This document shows positions 1-12,900 of a DNA stretch of 64,000 bases, in pieces. Origin of the DNA: Actinostola sp. cb2023 (Eukaryota; Cnidaria; Anthozoa; Actiniaria; Actinostolidae); the NCBI GenBank assembly GCA_033675265.1, contig JAUJYZ010000885.1, positions 252,501 to 316,500 of the forward strand, written 5' to 3'. The notes under the pieces were generated by a model. The model searched no databases. It saw nothing but the letters and a program-made list of their open reading frames with translations, and was not told the DNA's origin. The stretch's first letter is position 1. The number at the start of each line of letters is the position of its first letter. Position numbers and translations under genes: made by a program.

Positions 1-3000
1 TCTCGAAAAGAAATGTTAAAAACGTTGAAATCAATAAATTACTGTTTTTTTTAATAAAAACTGCATGCTGGCCTACAATATGTTGTCAGTCGAGGTCGAC
101 ATGGCAATACTGTGAAGTGCGGCTATATCAAAGACCTAAATCGATCAAAATATTTGCCGATATATCGGGGTTTGTTCTTCCCAGGAAGCGATAAAACACA
201 GCTATGACACAGTGTGTATATGTATTGCCTATTTTACACTATTAGAAATCAAGTCTAGTGACAACAAACTGACAACTGATCGCGAGGGTCGGCTTGTGTT
301 AAAGGAGGAGGGAGGAAGTTTATGCCGAACTTCACAAGTTTCCAATATCTACGTCGATGTTATAACAAACTAATCCGTTTTTCATCCGCTATAATATCTT
401 ATTTCCTAACAATTGACGAAGAAGTTGTGGTATATTAAAAAAGGATTTATTCAAATGTCATAGTTATATATAGGAATCATGATTTTATTTTCAAGATTCG
501 CCCATAGGGCAGGTGTTGTATAATAGGACACGAAGCGGTCCCCTATACAATACAGTACACCACGTCCCACCCAATAAGAAAATTACCTAGTACACCCAAC
601 CCCATGCGAGCTGTGGATACAGTTGTATCGGAAAAGACAGAGCCAAATCGTTACAAAACAAGATGTATATTTTTCTGTAGGTGTTTACGATGGGATATTA
701 ACGTGTCATAATATTGAAACGCTTTCAAACTGAGCTTGTTAATCCTGACTTCCTTGTCGCTACACGCAAACATCACGTTCTCGACACGCCTTATCACGTT
801 AATCACGCTTTGCACGATGCCAATCACGTAGTATAACGATTATAACGGATCGTTAAAATGTGATTGAACGAATATTATTGTGGCGTGAGCATCAAATACT
901 ACACAAGAATATAGTCTGAGCAAAACCGCGCTGCTACTGCGACGTTTGTTGGTAAGTTTAACTATCCATCAATATACATATCTTTGAATCACCTTGGAAT
1001 TATCGACTTTTTGTTAAATTCAAATTCCACAGACTGGCGACTAAATATGACTAATTGTTATGAATAGTTTTGTATGTACAGGCCATTTCACTTCTTCGTA
1101 CTGCATGTTATCTTAGTTAGGCCTTTCTTGTGTAAGGAAGATAATCTCAAATGAGCAGAGATGATAAACGAGATTCATTAGCACACTAACAACATACTCA
1201 ATTGAGATAGAAATGGCGTGGAAGCACCTGAATTTTAAATCATTCTATCACACATCGAACATGCTGCAGCGTTGCGAGCGGCTGTCGCAAGGTTTAGATA
1301 CGACAACCACTGGCTTGCTTCTTGTGCCCGCGGCTTTCTCGCTGCTAAAACTTGTATCCATTCCACGGATGTTTCTGAATGCTGCGTTCATATATAAAAG
1401 CTTCAAGTAAATCACCAATGTTGTTGTTTTTGCGTTTCTGTTAAGGCGTGTTGTAGCAAACTCATCTAAATTAATCTAGATTACTCGGTTTATTTCCCCG
1501 CCATTCTCTACATTCAACAATAATTAATTCCGCTTTGAATTAGACTATTTTAGGTGTGTTTTGCAAGAGAAACTTTTTAAACGATGTAAATGTCCATGCG
1601 ATCGAATCACGGCTTTTTTTAATGCACTACATTTTATGGGAGAAAACCGGCAGTTCAATGCTGACATTCAACTGGCTTCAAAACGCGGTAATTAATTCGA
1701 AAAGCCAATGTGACAAACAAAATCGAACAAGCAATACCAGATTATGTCTTCTTATTTGAATTATTCGAAATATATCAACTATAACGAAGGTATTTTTTGA
1801 AAACTACAGAATTGAAAAACTGATTTGACTAAAGTAATATTCCTGATAGAATCAGTTTGTTTTTCTCACTTTAAAAAAAAAACGCTTTGCGTAGGAAAGA
1901 GAAAACAAGGTTTACTTTTAATTTGTTTTATTCATATTCTGAATCTAGATCAGATTAAAACCAAAACTCTTGAGATAAAATACCTTGCTTCTATATCTCT
2001 ATGTTGTAATATTTACTGTCGCCCGTCGCTATCAAATGAGATCGAGTGAAAGTAAGCTGGAAGTAAGGAGTAAAAATAGCTGAGATAACTATCACCGCGC
2101 CTCCTGACCACACAACGTACTTCGCTAAAACAGAACAACACAATTCTCCCCGAAGGCTATTGTGATGGATTGACGTTTATGGTAAGTTTGTACGACTACA
2201 GTTCGCTCAAACACTTCCTCAAAAGTCACACTTTTGATGCTAGAAGGGAGTGAGCCTAAAGGCCTGTATAGCTCAGTGCTTTTAACCCGATGGAACTTAC
2301 ATCAAGATTGAATCAAAACCATAAGAAGGTTTAGAATGGAAGTAGATTGCACTTTTGTGTTGGGATAGTTTGATTGGACTGGTTAGATGCATATATATGT
2401 TTCTTATTATAGAACATCCAAAAGCCTACCACAGCAGACCGACTAAGTCGTTAATATCATTCTTCTCAGTTCCACTGATTACAGATTTAATACGAAGAAT
2501 GTGTGTATGAATTTGAAACCTTTGACAATTAAACATTGTTGGATAATGGGAGCTTAGAAAAGGATGACATTAATTGCAGAACATGAACCTACTATTATTA
2601 ATCACAGACCTCCCAGTATTGGAAATAATTTATGTCTTTTCGAGCTTGTTAAGTTATCATTTTACCATCAAAAGCTATCTTGAACGTATACAAACTTTGG
2701 TTCTAATGATATCAGTATATATGGCACTACTAGAGACCGGAAGTCCTTCACACGAAATTAGACCGTGTGTTCCGTCGCTAGCAGAGAAAACGTGGAAGCA
2801 AACGAAACTAACGAAGGCGATGAATGTCATGCACGAACTCTTCGATCGGCTGTCAGATTCTTCGCCAGAATGTCCAGAGAATTACTGAATGACTTCATGT
2901 GAGAGCCAATTTACAACCAAAATTACTAAACAAATTATTTCCTCATAATTGAGAATCAAAAGCGCAATTAACCGAGAAAAACGTGTTTGGAGATTTCGCC

Positions 3001-3785
3001 ATCCGTATTCTACGTACTTGTACGACGTTATAGATTACTTAGCAACCGACTAATAATAGCCTATCACAAGTTCTCACAGATTGAGTATTGGGAGGCTAAA
3101 CTATATTTTTAGATTAGAACTGGCCATAAGTTTTTCAGCTGAAGCTGTAATATGTATTCCCTTGTAAACTAAAGTTTTATTATTATCATTATTAAACTCT
3201 ATGTTTTCAAGGGAAATATATCCGGCCCCAATCCATCACGTTAAACTGAGATGGTCTGAGCTACTGCCTACGTGTCTTTTACAGCTCATAGCGGTCAACT
3301 TTAATTACTGAATACATGACGTTATATGTGTATGACAACTAGCACAGTGCGAACAAAACGTTCTATAAAACCATCCTGTAAGCTTAGCCAATACAGTGTA
3401 TACATATGTGTGGTCCGCTGTCGTAGTCTTTGTTGGTGGACTACTTAGCATTGGCTGTCGGAACTAGACTTTATTAAAACGGAGTCACGATAAAGGTAAA
3501 GCCAGGCACGTAGTAAACTGAAATCTTTTCTCAGATATCTTGGTTAATTAGTTCAATGATTTACAGAGCACATTTAGCAAGGTGGAGTATAGCCTGATGT
3601 TCAGACGGTCCGTGGTGGCAGAAAGCGAGAGCTGAAAATCAGCCGGCTAGGTGGAGTACAGCCGTTGTACAGCAAGCCTGTCGATATTTGACCGTCTGTC
3701 ATGTAGTTGTAAATGAACCACCACCATTTTAGCGTTCTCTTTTCGCACTATTAATGTCAATTTTAAGCCAATTTTTGCCGGAGTA
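1..3785. other. Region with no recognised gene
   Basis: AT-rich sequence with only short open frames that resemble no family I know. The final few hundred bases probably include the promoter and 5' untranslated region of the downstream GPCR gene. A TATA-like ctataaaa lies at 3363-3370, about 490 bp before the receptor start codon, but nothing confirms it. Clustered atcacg motifs near 770-830 and a repeated ggtggagta motif near 3580 and 3650 have no assigned meaning. Confidence 0.5.
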
Positions 3786-3860
3786 GAAATGGTCACTAAA
3801 TGTGCTGACATCTTTTATAGTAATTTATTTTTTACTTTCGTTTCAGAAGGTGGATTCACA

Positions 3861-5021
3861 ATGCTGGTCAATACGACAGACCATTCAAACAACAGCAGCT
3901 ACAAGCCAGTCAGCTATGGTACCGAGCCTTATTTCCTCTACCCAATCAGCACGCTTTACGTGCTAATCATCGTCATAGCAGCCATAGGTAATAGCTTGGT
4001 CATTCTCACCATCTGTAGATGGCAATCGCTCAGGAAATCTACGACCAACTTCTTTATCTTGTCGTTGGCTGTGAGCGATGTACTTACAGCAACAATAGCG
4101 ATGTCACTCGACCTTGATCTACTCTTACACGATAATCAATGGCAGTATAGTACGTTATTGTGTGAAATATGGGCCACTATCTACCTCTCTACAGTGCCGA
4201 TATCGATATTAACCTTGATGGCGGTAGGATTAGACCGGTATAAGACCTTGAGCGATCCCATGAGCAGGTTTCGCGAGTACCAGTTTATGACGCGCAAACG
4301 CGCCGCCATTGTGATTCTGGTGATTTGGATTTATTCAGTAATATTCGCGGTCATTCCATTCATGGGCTGGAAACATTACCCCATGAATGTCATACAGGGT
4401 GAATGCCTGTTTAACATCACCTACATCTACTCCGCTACCAGTTCGCTTATCAACTTCATTCTACCGTTAGTGATCAGTACGTTTCTCTATGGCAAAATCT
4501 ACCTCATCGCACGGAGACATGGCAAAGAAAATTTATCCCGAGAAACAGCGGTAAAGGCGGACTATACGATGCGCAAAGCATCGGGAAACACGACTGAGCA
4601 AAAATCCTTCATGAATAACCTGAAAGCCGCACGAACTGTGTCTGTGATTGTGTGTGGATTTCTAATATGTTGGCTGCCATTTACACTACTGAGTATTACC
4701 ATGTGCTTTTGTAAACAGTGCGTGTACCACGTACCAGAAAAGCTTTACGCGGGTTTACTGCTCCTGGGATACTCGAACTGCGCGCTAAATCCATTTTTGT
4801 ACTCGTTTAAAAACCCAAAGTTTCGCAAGTGTTGTAAGGTGATGGTTTGTTCGCTATGGGAACGTAGTCGTGCTAGTGTGGATAAAAGACCATCTCTTGC
4901 AGAGATGCCGTCCATCTTGAAAAGACATCGCCTTTCCGAAGTTCTCTTTGACAACAAAGACTCGGTAAGACTGACGTCACTTTGCCGACGTCAGAGCGTG
5001 CCAAATAAGGTACTCCATTGA
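3861..5021 (+). CDS. Class A (rhodopsin-family) G-protein-coupled receptor, orphan
   Basis: A complete 386-residue seven-transmembrane receptor for the plasma membrane. I start at the ATG at 3861 rather than the in-frame ATG at 3789, because an acceptor-like tttcag ends at 3846 and residues before 3861 look non-homologous. The N-terminus has two N-glycosylation sites (NTT, NSS). Helix hallmarks in order: GNSLV in TM1, LAVSD in TM2, a TM3 cysteine paired with GECLF in loop 2, LDRY at the end of TM3, W in TM4, a proline in TM5, CWLPF in TM6 and NPFLY in TM7. KCCKVMVC after TM7 may be palmitoylated, and a Ser/Thr-rich tail of about 75 residues follows. Position 3.32 is Tyr, not the Asp that binds amines in aminergic receptors, and 7.43 is Tyr rather than the opsin Lys. 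The ligand is therefore unknown. The coding region is in one exon; a 5' intron is likely. Confidence 0.93.
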   Translation: MLVNTTDHSNNSSYKPVSYGTEPYFLYPISTLYVLIIVIAAIGNSLVILTICRWQSLRKSTTNFFILSLAVSDVLTATIAMSLDLDLLLHDNQWQYSTLLCEIWATIYLSTVPISILTLMAVGLDRYKTLSDPMSRFREYQFMTRKRAAIVILVIWIYSVIFAVIPFMGWKHYPMNVIQGECLFNITYIYSATSSLINFILPLVISTFLYGKIYLIARRHGKENLSRETAVKADYTMRKASGNTTEQKSFMNNLKAARTVSVIVCGFLICWLPFTLLSITMCFCKQCVYHVPEKLYAGLLLLGYSNCALNPFLYSFKNPKFRKCCKVMVCSLWERSRASVDKRPSLAEMPSILKRHRLSEVLFDNKDSVRLTSLCRRQSVPNKVLH

Positions 5022-5342
5022 ATGAACAGCTAGCCATGTGTTGACCTGCTTACGGCTTGATATCAGAATACTGGTATCACTGACGGTATCTAATGAAAGG
5101 GTAGTCTTTGAGGCAGCTTTCCAAATAAGTCACTTTTAAAGCCTTGTTTTTTTTATATCATGAAAACCGCTGACCAGCATCCATTAATGATTTGCGAGCG
5201 CGCACATGTGGCCTGGGTACGAGAGTATTCACATCAACACCGAGACCATTGGCCAATGGTGATATCATTGATGTGAAGATATCGTTTTTCGAAAAAAAGA
5301 AAAAATCTGTGTTTTCTACCACTGATTGTTATTTGATAAAAA

Positions 5343-5515
5343 GTAAATTACATGGCCGCTTGGAGATATAGAGGAAATTACATGGCCGCTTGGAGATATA
5401 GAGGAAATTACATGGCCGCTTGGAGATGCGGGATTATCTTCTCGTGTTGAGAATATCGCTGAGCTGAACACACTACTCGAAGATAAATTCTGTATCTCAG
5501 CGCGGCCATGTAATA
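5343..5515. repeat. 30-bp tandem repeat (3 copies) with an inverted partner
   Basis: The unit ggaaattacatggccgcttg plus gagatataga is repeated three times. A diverged reverse complement (tatctcagcgcggccatgta) follows at about 5490-5514. This looks like a small hairpin element whose left arm has been tandemly multiplied. Confidence 0.7.
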
Positions 5516-6384
5516 TACATTGACACGAGTTGCGGGATAGATTTACAATACTACTGTGATGTAAACCATACATTCATACATTCGGATTCGAGATACAGTA
5601 AAAACCCGCATAAAAGAACCCCTATTTTTCCAAGTCAGGCTGAAATGGTTCTTATATATTGGGTGTCTAGTGAGAAATCAGGTTGAATAGGTTCTTAAAC
5701 ATTTTTTTAATTAGTGGGCTAAAAAAAAAATTGTTCCTGATACAGTATGGTGTATTTCCTTACAATTTGTTTTAATTAGTGAACTATTGACCCTGAAAGG
5801 TCTAATATTCACACTAAACATTAAAGGGGCAGTGTCAAGCCATATGACCGCGTAAGCCTGCAATCTTTGACAAGATGTGTTGACGCATTTCAAATTCAGC
5901 AATATATTTTCATCGATGCTTAATTAAAAAATTTTAGCCTCAAAGGATAGTATCTGAACACCCCTCCCCCCCGATTTTTTTACTGTAGTGGCAACAGTGC
6001 TAGCATCTACGAAGAAATAACCATCCTATCAACATTGTGTGTGAGGTTAGTTAGTTCCATGAAATCTTCGCCGCGCGCAAAGGTGGTGATGTTTAAACCT
6101 TTTATTATTAGCGATGTTTTCATCCGTTTCCATTGTGTGTTTTGTTCAAGCGTCTAATGGATATAATTCAAAGCATGTTCTTCATTTTCAACAATTCCTA
6201 GTGGGGATTATTTACTTACAACAAACTTTGAAGCCATCCAGAAAAAAGTGTCGAACAGCCCATGAGAAGCAGGCCGCCATCATCCTCGAATGAAGAAAAC
6301 CGAATTGTAAAGTACATTGCGAAGGAATCTTGATCATAGAGCGTAGGTGCAGTGTAAGTTCAAGGCTTTAGACTACTAGGGGCA

Positions 6385-6705
6385 AGGTGGACTGAGTGGT
6401 AGACTAGGGAACACTAGGATACATTGGTGTTGGTACAGGGGTACTGAGTGGGCAAGGTGGACTGAGTGGTACAGGGGCAAGGTGGACTAGACTAGGAACA
6501 CTTGGATACATTGGTGTTGGTACAGGGGCAAGGTGGACTGAGTGGTAGTAGACTAGGGAACACTAGGATACATTGGTGTTGGTGTTGGTACAGGGAACAC
6601 TAGGATACATTGGTGTTGGTACAGGGGCAAGGTGGACTGAGTGGTAGACTAGGGAACACTAGGATACATTGGTGTTGGTACAGGGGCAAGGTGGACTGAG
6701 TGACG
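6385..6705. repeat. Minisatellite with about 58-bp unit, irregular copies
   Basis: The unit runs from gggcaaggtggactgagtgg through acactaggatacattggtgt to ggtaca. About six full and partial copies occur with internal deletions and short local duplications. It lies in or beyond the 3' end of PLAA. Confidence 0.85.
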
Positions 6706-6753
6706 AGACAGACAATAGTGGTAGGAGCAATGCATATAAATTGTAACTGATAT

Positions 6754-6903
6754 CAGGGGCGGATCCAGAGATCTTGTAAAGGGGGAGCGCGTTCAGGTTG
6801 GACATTGGTTCCAGTCAAATTTGATGTAAATATTTTTTTGGCAGAAAAGGTATTCGAATTTCCAAAAGGGGGCCCTCCTTCGCCCCACCCTAAATCCGCC
6901 CTG
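6754..6903. mobile_element. MITE with CAGGGGCGGATCCAG-type termini abutting the last placed PLAA exon
   Basis: A 150-bp element begins CAGGGGCGGATCCAG and ends CTAAATCCGCCCTG, so the ends are imperfect inverted repeats starting with CAG, as in hAT-like MITEs. I do not see a clean 8-bp target duplication: the left flank is actgatat and the right flank gatttgta. It sits 14 bp downstream, in PLAA sense, of the last recognised PLAA exon. The reading frame stays open from that exon through the whole element to its terminal TGA at 6753-6755. Confidence 0.65.
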
Positions 6904-6917
6904 GATTTGTAACGTAC

Positions 6918-9900
6918 TTTCAGAGGTTCCTTGACATCTACAAGTGTTTTTAGAGAGCCTTGGATTTCAAGAGAGCGTGCGTAGGATAGGCTGTTATCGT
7001 TACTACAAATCTGAAACAGAACGGTATATCATCATCTGTATAAACAAGACATAGAGTCTTTTTCATATGATTGGGAAACCTACGACACGGAGTTACGGTC
7101 ACGGTACGGGATCGAAGACATTGTATTCAACCAATCACAGCGCGCAAAATCATCGCTCAACCAATCAGAATACTTGGACATGGCCACCGCGCGGCACAAA
7201 CCGTACCGTAACCACATCCCACTCATACGAAAACGACTGTAGAACAAACCAGGACACTACTTACTAAATTACCAACAGCAACAAGAGAACGGAACTGAGC
7301 TTCGTTATCAGTCTCGCTTTGAAGGATCTAATTAAGAATGAAAACGTGATCAACAAATGCTCAATAATTAGCGCATAGTCACCAGTTTACTCACGGTCGC
7401 TAGGGTTGATAAACACTGGGTCTGAGCTTCCAAGTCTGGTTGTTTTCGTAATAGAACAGAGTAACTAAAAAACAAAGAAGATAGAAAATTGAATTCATTT
7501 TTAGAAGAAAAAAAACGGGATTATTTTAGCCATCCCCTCTCCCAAAAAAACATGATTGGTCACCCTGTGTGTCGTGACCAGTCCTCATCTCCTTTAGTTA
7601 ACACAGGTAGACCAAGAAAGGGATTGAAGTTCTCTACTTACTTTAATAATACAGTACACAGTGAAACCCTGACATTCTTGTTGGAACATGAAATCCACGC
7701 CTGCATCTGCTCGATTATCTGAACAAAAACAGCAAAAATAAGAGTAAATAAGAGAGCATATTACAGTCTCTTTGCTAAAACAAACTGCTAGTTTAACTAG
7801 CAGAATTGCTTACTTTTTCTCTGTATTTCATCAACGACGTCGTTGCACCTTGTGGTGATGAGAATAGATTAGCAAACGTTCTGAAGACGAGAAGTACATT
7901 GGGGACGACGGGACTGTCTGATCTGAAACAAACAAACATTCATTACAAAGGGTTGGTACGCTGAGATTTCATCTGACAGTAACCTGTCAAGGGTGTGACC
8001 TCAACCTCCCTCCCTCCTTACTAGGGAATAGGTCATCGTTGATGCTTTTCCCAAGGGAATAATGTGCACTGAGTCTCCCCTGAGTACTACACTATAGTAC
8101 TCCGTAATAAGCTGTAAGAGTTACCATTCACTCCTATTACACTAGGTCATCGTTGGGTGGTTTCCCAAGGAAACAATGTGCACCGTCTCCCCTGAGTACT
8201 ACACTATAGTACTCCGTAATAAGCTGTAAGAGTTACCATTCACTCCTATTACACTAGGTCATCGTTGATACATTTTCCCAAGGAAACAATGTTGCACCAT
8301 CTCCCTGAGTACACTACACTATAGTACTCCGTAATAAGCTGTAAGAGTTACCATTCACTCCTATGAGTGGTACTAGGTCATCGTTGTTGCTTTTCCCAAG
8401 GGAACAATGTGCACCGTCTCCCCTGAGTACTACACTATAGTACTCCGTAACAAGCTGTAAGAGACTTACCATTCACTCCTATTACACTAGGTCATCGTTG
8501 TTGCTTTTCCCAAGGGAACAATGTGCACCGTCTCCCCTGGGACTACACTACACTATAGTACTCCGTAATAAGCTGTAAGAGTTACCATTCACTCCTATTT
8601 ACACTAGGTCATCGTTGTTGCTTTTCCCAAGGAACAATGTGCACCGTCTCCCCTGAGTACTACACATATAGTACTCCGTAATAAGCTGTAAGAGTTACCA
8701 TTCACTCCTATTACACTAGGTCATCGTTGATGCTTGCTTTTCCCAAGGGAACAATGTGCACCGTCTCCCCTGAGTACTACACTATAGTACTCCGTAATAA
8801 GCTGTAAGAGTTACCATTCACTCCTATTACACTAGGTCATCGTTTTTTGCTTTTCCCAAGGGAACAATGTGCACCGTCTCCCCTGAGTACTACATTATAG
8901 TACTCCGTAACAAAGCTGTAAGAGTTACCATTCACTCCTATTACACTAGGTCATCGTTGTTCTTTTTCCCAAGGGAAACAATGTGCACCGTCTCCCCTGA
9001 GTACTACACTATAGTACTCCGTAATAAGCTGTAAGAGTTATCATTCACTCCTATTACACTAGGTCATCGTTGTTGCTTTTCCCAAGGGAACAATGTGCAC
9101 CGTCTCCCCCCTGAGTACTACACTATAGTACTCCGTAATAAGCTGTAAGAGTTATCATTCACTCCTATTACACTAGGTCATCGTTGTTGCTTTTCCCAAG
9201 GGAATAATGTGCACCGTCTCCCCTGAGTACTACACTATAGTACTCCGTAATAAGCTGTAAGAGTTATCATTCACTCCTATTACACTAGGTCATCGTTGTT
9301 GCTTTTCCCAAGGGAACAATGTGCACCGTCTCCCCTGAGTACTACACTATAGTACTCCGTAATAAGCTGTAAGAGTTACCATTCACTCCTATTACACTAG
9401 GTCATCGTTGTTGCTTTTCCCAAGGAACAATGTGCACCGTCTCCCTGAGTACTACACTATAGTACTCCGTAATAAGCTGTAAGAGTTACCATTCACTCCT
9501 ATTACACTAGGTCATCGTTGTTGCTTTTCCCAAGGGAACAATGTGCACCGTCTCCCCTGAGTACTACACTATAGTACTCCGTAATAAGCTGTAAGAGTTA
9601 CCATTCACTCCTATTACACTAGGTCATCGTTGTTGCTTTTCCCAAGGGAACAATGTGCACCGTCTCCCCTGAGTACTACACTATAGTACTCCGTAATAAG
9701 TGTAAGAGTTACCATTCACTCCTATTACACTAGGTCATCGTTGTTGCTTTTCCCAAGGGAACAATGTGCACCGTCTCCCCTGAGTATACACTACACTATA
9801 GTACTCCGTAATAAGCTGTAAGAGTTACCATTCACTCCTATTACACTAGGTCATCGTTGATGCTTTTCCCAAGCAAAAACAATGTGCACCGTCTCCCCTG

Positions 9901-12900
9901 AGTACTACACTATAGTACTCCGTAATAAGCTGTAAGAGTTACCATTCACTCCTATTACACTAGGTCATCGTTGTTGCTTTTCCCAAGGGAACAATGTGCA
10001 CCGTCTCCCCTGAGTACTACACTATAGTACTCCGTAATAAGCTGTAAGAGTTACCATTCACTCCTATTACACTAGGTCATCGTTGTTGCTTTTCCCAAGG
10101 GAACAATGTGCACCGTCTCCCCTGAGTACTACACTATAGTACTCCGTAATAAGCTGTAAGAGTTACCATTCACTCCTATTACACTAGGTCATCGTTGATG
10201 CTTTTCCCAAGGGAACAATGTGCACCGTCTCCCCTGAGTACTACACTATAGTACTCCGTAATAAGCTGTAAGAGTTACCATTCACTCCTATTACACTAGG
10301 TCATCGTTGATGCTTTTCCCAAGGAACAATGTGCACCGTCTCCCCTGAGTACTACACTATAGTACTCCGTAATAAGCTGTAAGAGTTACCATTCACTCCT
10401 ATTACACTAGGTCATCGTTGATGCTTTTCCCAAGGGAACAATGTGCACCGTCTCCCCTGAGTACTACACTATAGTACTCCGTAATAAGCTGTAAGAGTTA
10501 CCATTCACTCCTATTACACTAGGTCATCGTTGTTGCTTTTCCCAAGGGAACAATGTGCACCATCTCCCTGAGTACTACACTATAGTACTCCGTAATAAGC
10601 TGTAAGAGTTACCATTCACTCCTATTACACTAGGTCATCGTTGTTGCTTTTCCCAAGGGAACAATGTGCACCGTCTCCCCTGAGTACTACACTATAGTAC
10701 TCCGTAATAAGCTGTAAGAGTTACCATTCACTCCTATTACACTAGGTCATCGTTGTTGCTTTTCCCAAGGGAACAATGTGCACCGTCTCCCCTGAGTACT
10801 ACACTATAGTACTCCGTAATAAGCTGTAAGAGTTACCATTCACTCCTATTACACTAGGTCATCGTTGTTGCTTTTCCCAAGGGAACAATGTGCACCGTCT
10901 CCCCTGAGTACTACACTATAGTACTCCGTAATAAGCTGTAAGAGTTACCATTCACTCCTATTACACTAGGTCATCGTTGTTGCTTTTCCCAAGGGAACAA
11001 TGTGCACCGTCTCCCCTGAGTACTACACTATAGTACTCCGTAATAAGCTGTAAGAGTTACCATTCACTCCTATTACACTAGGTCATCGTTGTTGCTTTTC
11101 CCAAGGGAACAATGTGCACCGTCTCCCTGAGTACACTACACTATAGTACTCCGTAATAAGCTGTAAGAGTTACCATTCACTCCTATTACACTAGGTCATC
11201 GTTGTTGCTTTTCCCAAGGGAACAATGTTGCACCATCTCCCTGAGTACACTACACTATAGTACTCCGTAATAAGCTGTAAGAGTTACCATTCACTCCTAT
11301 TACACTAGGTCATCGTTGATGCTTTTCCCAAGGGAACAATGTGCACCGTCTCCCCTGAGTACACTACACTATAGTACTCCGTAATAAGCTGTAAGAGTTA
11401 CCATTCACTCCTATTACACTAGGTCATCGTTGTTGCTTTTCCCAAGGGAACAATGTGCACCGTCTCCCCTGAGTACTACACTATAGTACTCCGTAATAAG
11501 CTGTAAGAGTTACCATTCACTCCTATTACACTAGGTCATCGTTGTTGCTTTTCCCAAGGGAACAATGTGCACCGTCTCCCTGAGTACTACACTATAGTAC
11601 TCCGTAATAAGCTGTAAGAGTTACCATTCACTCCTATTACACTACATTGTAGGTCATCGTTGTTGCTTTTCCCAAGGGAACAATGTGCACCGTCTCCCCT
11701 GAGTACTACACTATAGTACTCCGTAATAAGCTGTAAGAGTTACCATTCACTCCTATTACACTAGGTCATCGTTGTTGCTTTTCCCAAGGGAACAATGTGC
11801 ACCGTCTCCCCTGAGTACTACACTATAGTACTCCGTAATAAGCTGTAAGAGTTACCATTCACTCCTATTACACTAGGTCATCGTTGTTGCTTTTCCCAAG
11901 GGAACAATGTGCACCGTCTCCCCTGAATACTACACTATAGTACTCCGTAATAAGCTGTAAGAGTTACCATTCACTCCTATTACACTAGGTCATCGTTGAT
12001 GCTCCAACACAAGTGTTTTCCCAAGGGAACACAGGGCCGCACATAACCCAAAATTCAAAGGGGAAACAGTACGTATTTAAAAGCAAAAAATAAATGAAAA
12101 TAGTACAGTTCTCAGTACTTTTTGGTATATTTTTCGCCTTGCTAGGGCACCCCCCCCCCCTCTGTGCTGTGTACGGGCCTGGAACAATGTTGCACCATCT
12201 CCCCGAGTACACTACGACTATAGTACACCGTAATAAGCTGTAAGAGTTACCATTATAAATATAATGGTAATATAATAATAATGTTATTAAGTTACCATTC
12301 ACTCCTTAAGTGTTGTTCAATTCAAGTAGAAGAAGCGAGTATATTTCAGGGGAGTGGGGAGAGAGGCGCCTGGGTAGCTGCCTCCCCCTCCCCCCTCCAA
12401 TTGTGTATAGAATCCAAGTACATTTTATAGATGAAACTGTTAAAACAGTATTAAGCTACTATCTGTGCTTTTCCCGCTCCATTGCAATTGTATCCATTGT
12501 ATGCAAGTGATTTTCTTTTTACCAACACTCTATATCCAACATCGTTGTGGATAGTACCTACCTCGTTAGCTGTATTAATCTCTCCATGACACTCTCTGTA
12601 TCTTGATGGCCGCAGAAATTCGTAGCTACTGATGGATGGCGAATAGCTAAACGAAGAACATCTAGAACTGCAGCAAAAACCACTACGTCAGAATAGACTT
12701 GCATGAAGTATAGTGAAATAACGCTTTACAACAATGCACCCGTATTGTATGGTATGGTATGGTATGGTATGGTTATGGTATGGTATGGTATGGTATGGTA
12801 TGGTATGGTATGGTAATGGTATGGTATGGTATGGTAATGGTAATGGTAATGGTAATGGTAATGGTAATGGTAATGGTAATGGTAATGGTATGGTATGGTA

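Larger units (their letters stand above)
5022..6753. other. Intergenic region between the GPCR and the 3' end of PLAA
   Basis: This stretch lies between two convergent genes and should hold both 3' untranslated regions. I see no coding exon. The terminal PLAA exon, expected to encode a short conserved C-terminus, could be here but I could not find it. A terminus resembling a TTAA-inserting element (ttaaaggggcagtgtc) lies near 5823. It is close to the inverted termini of the nested element at 32.3-33.4 kb, so this family has at least one more fragment here. Confidence 0.5.

Noticed and set aside
8030..12003. CRISPR array
   Set aside because: Regular spacing, but the whole unit is repeated without unique spacers, and the genome is eukaryotic with spliceosomal introns.
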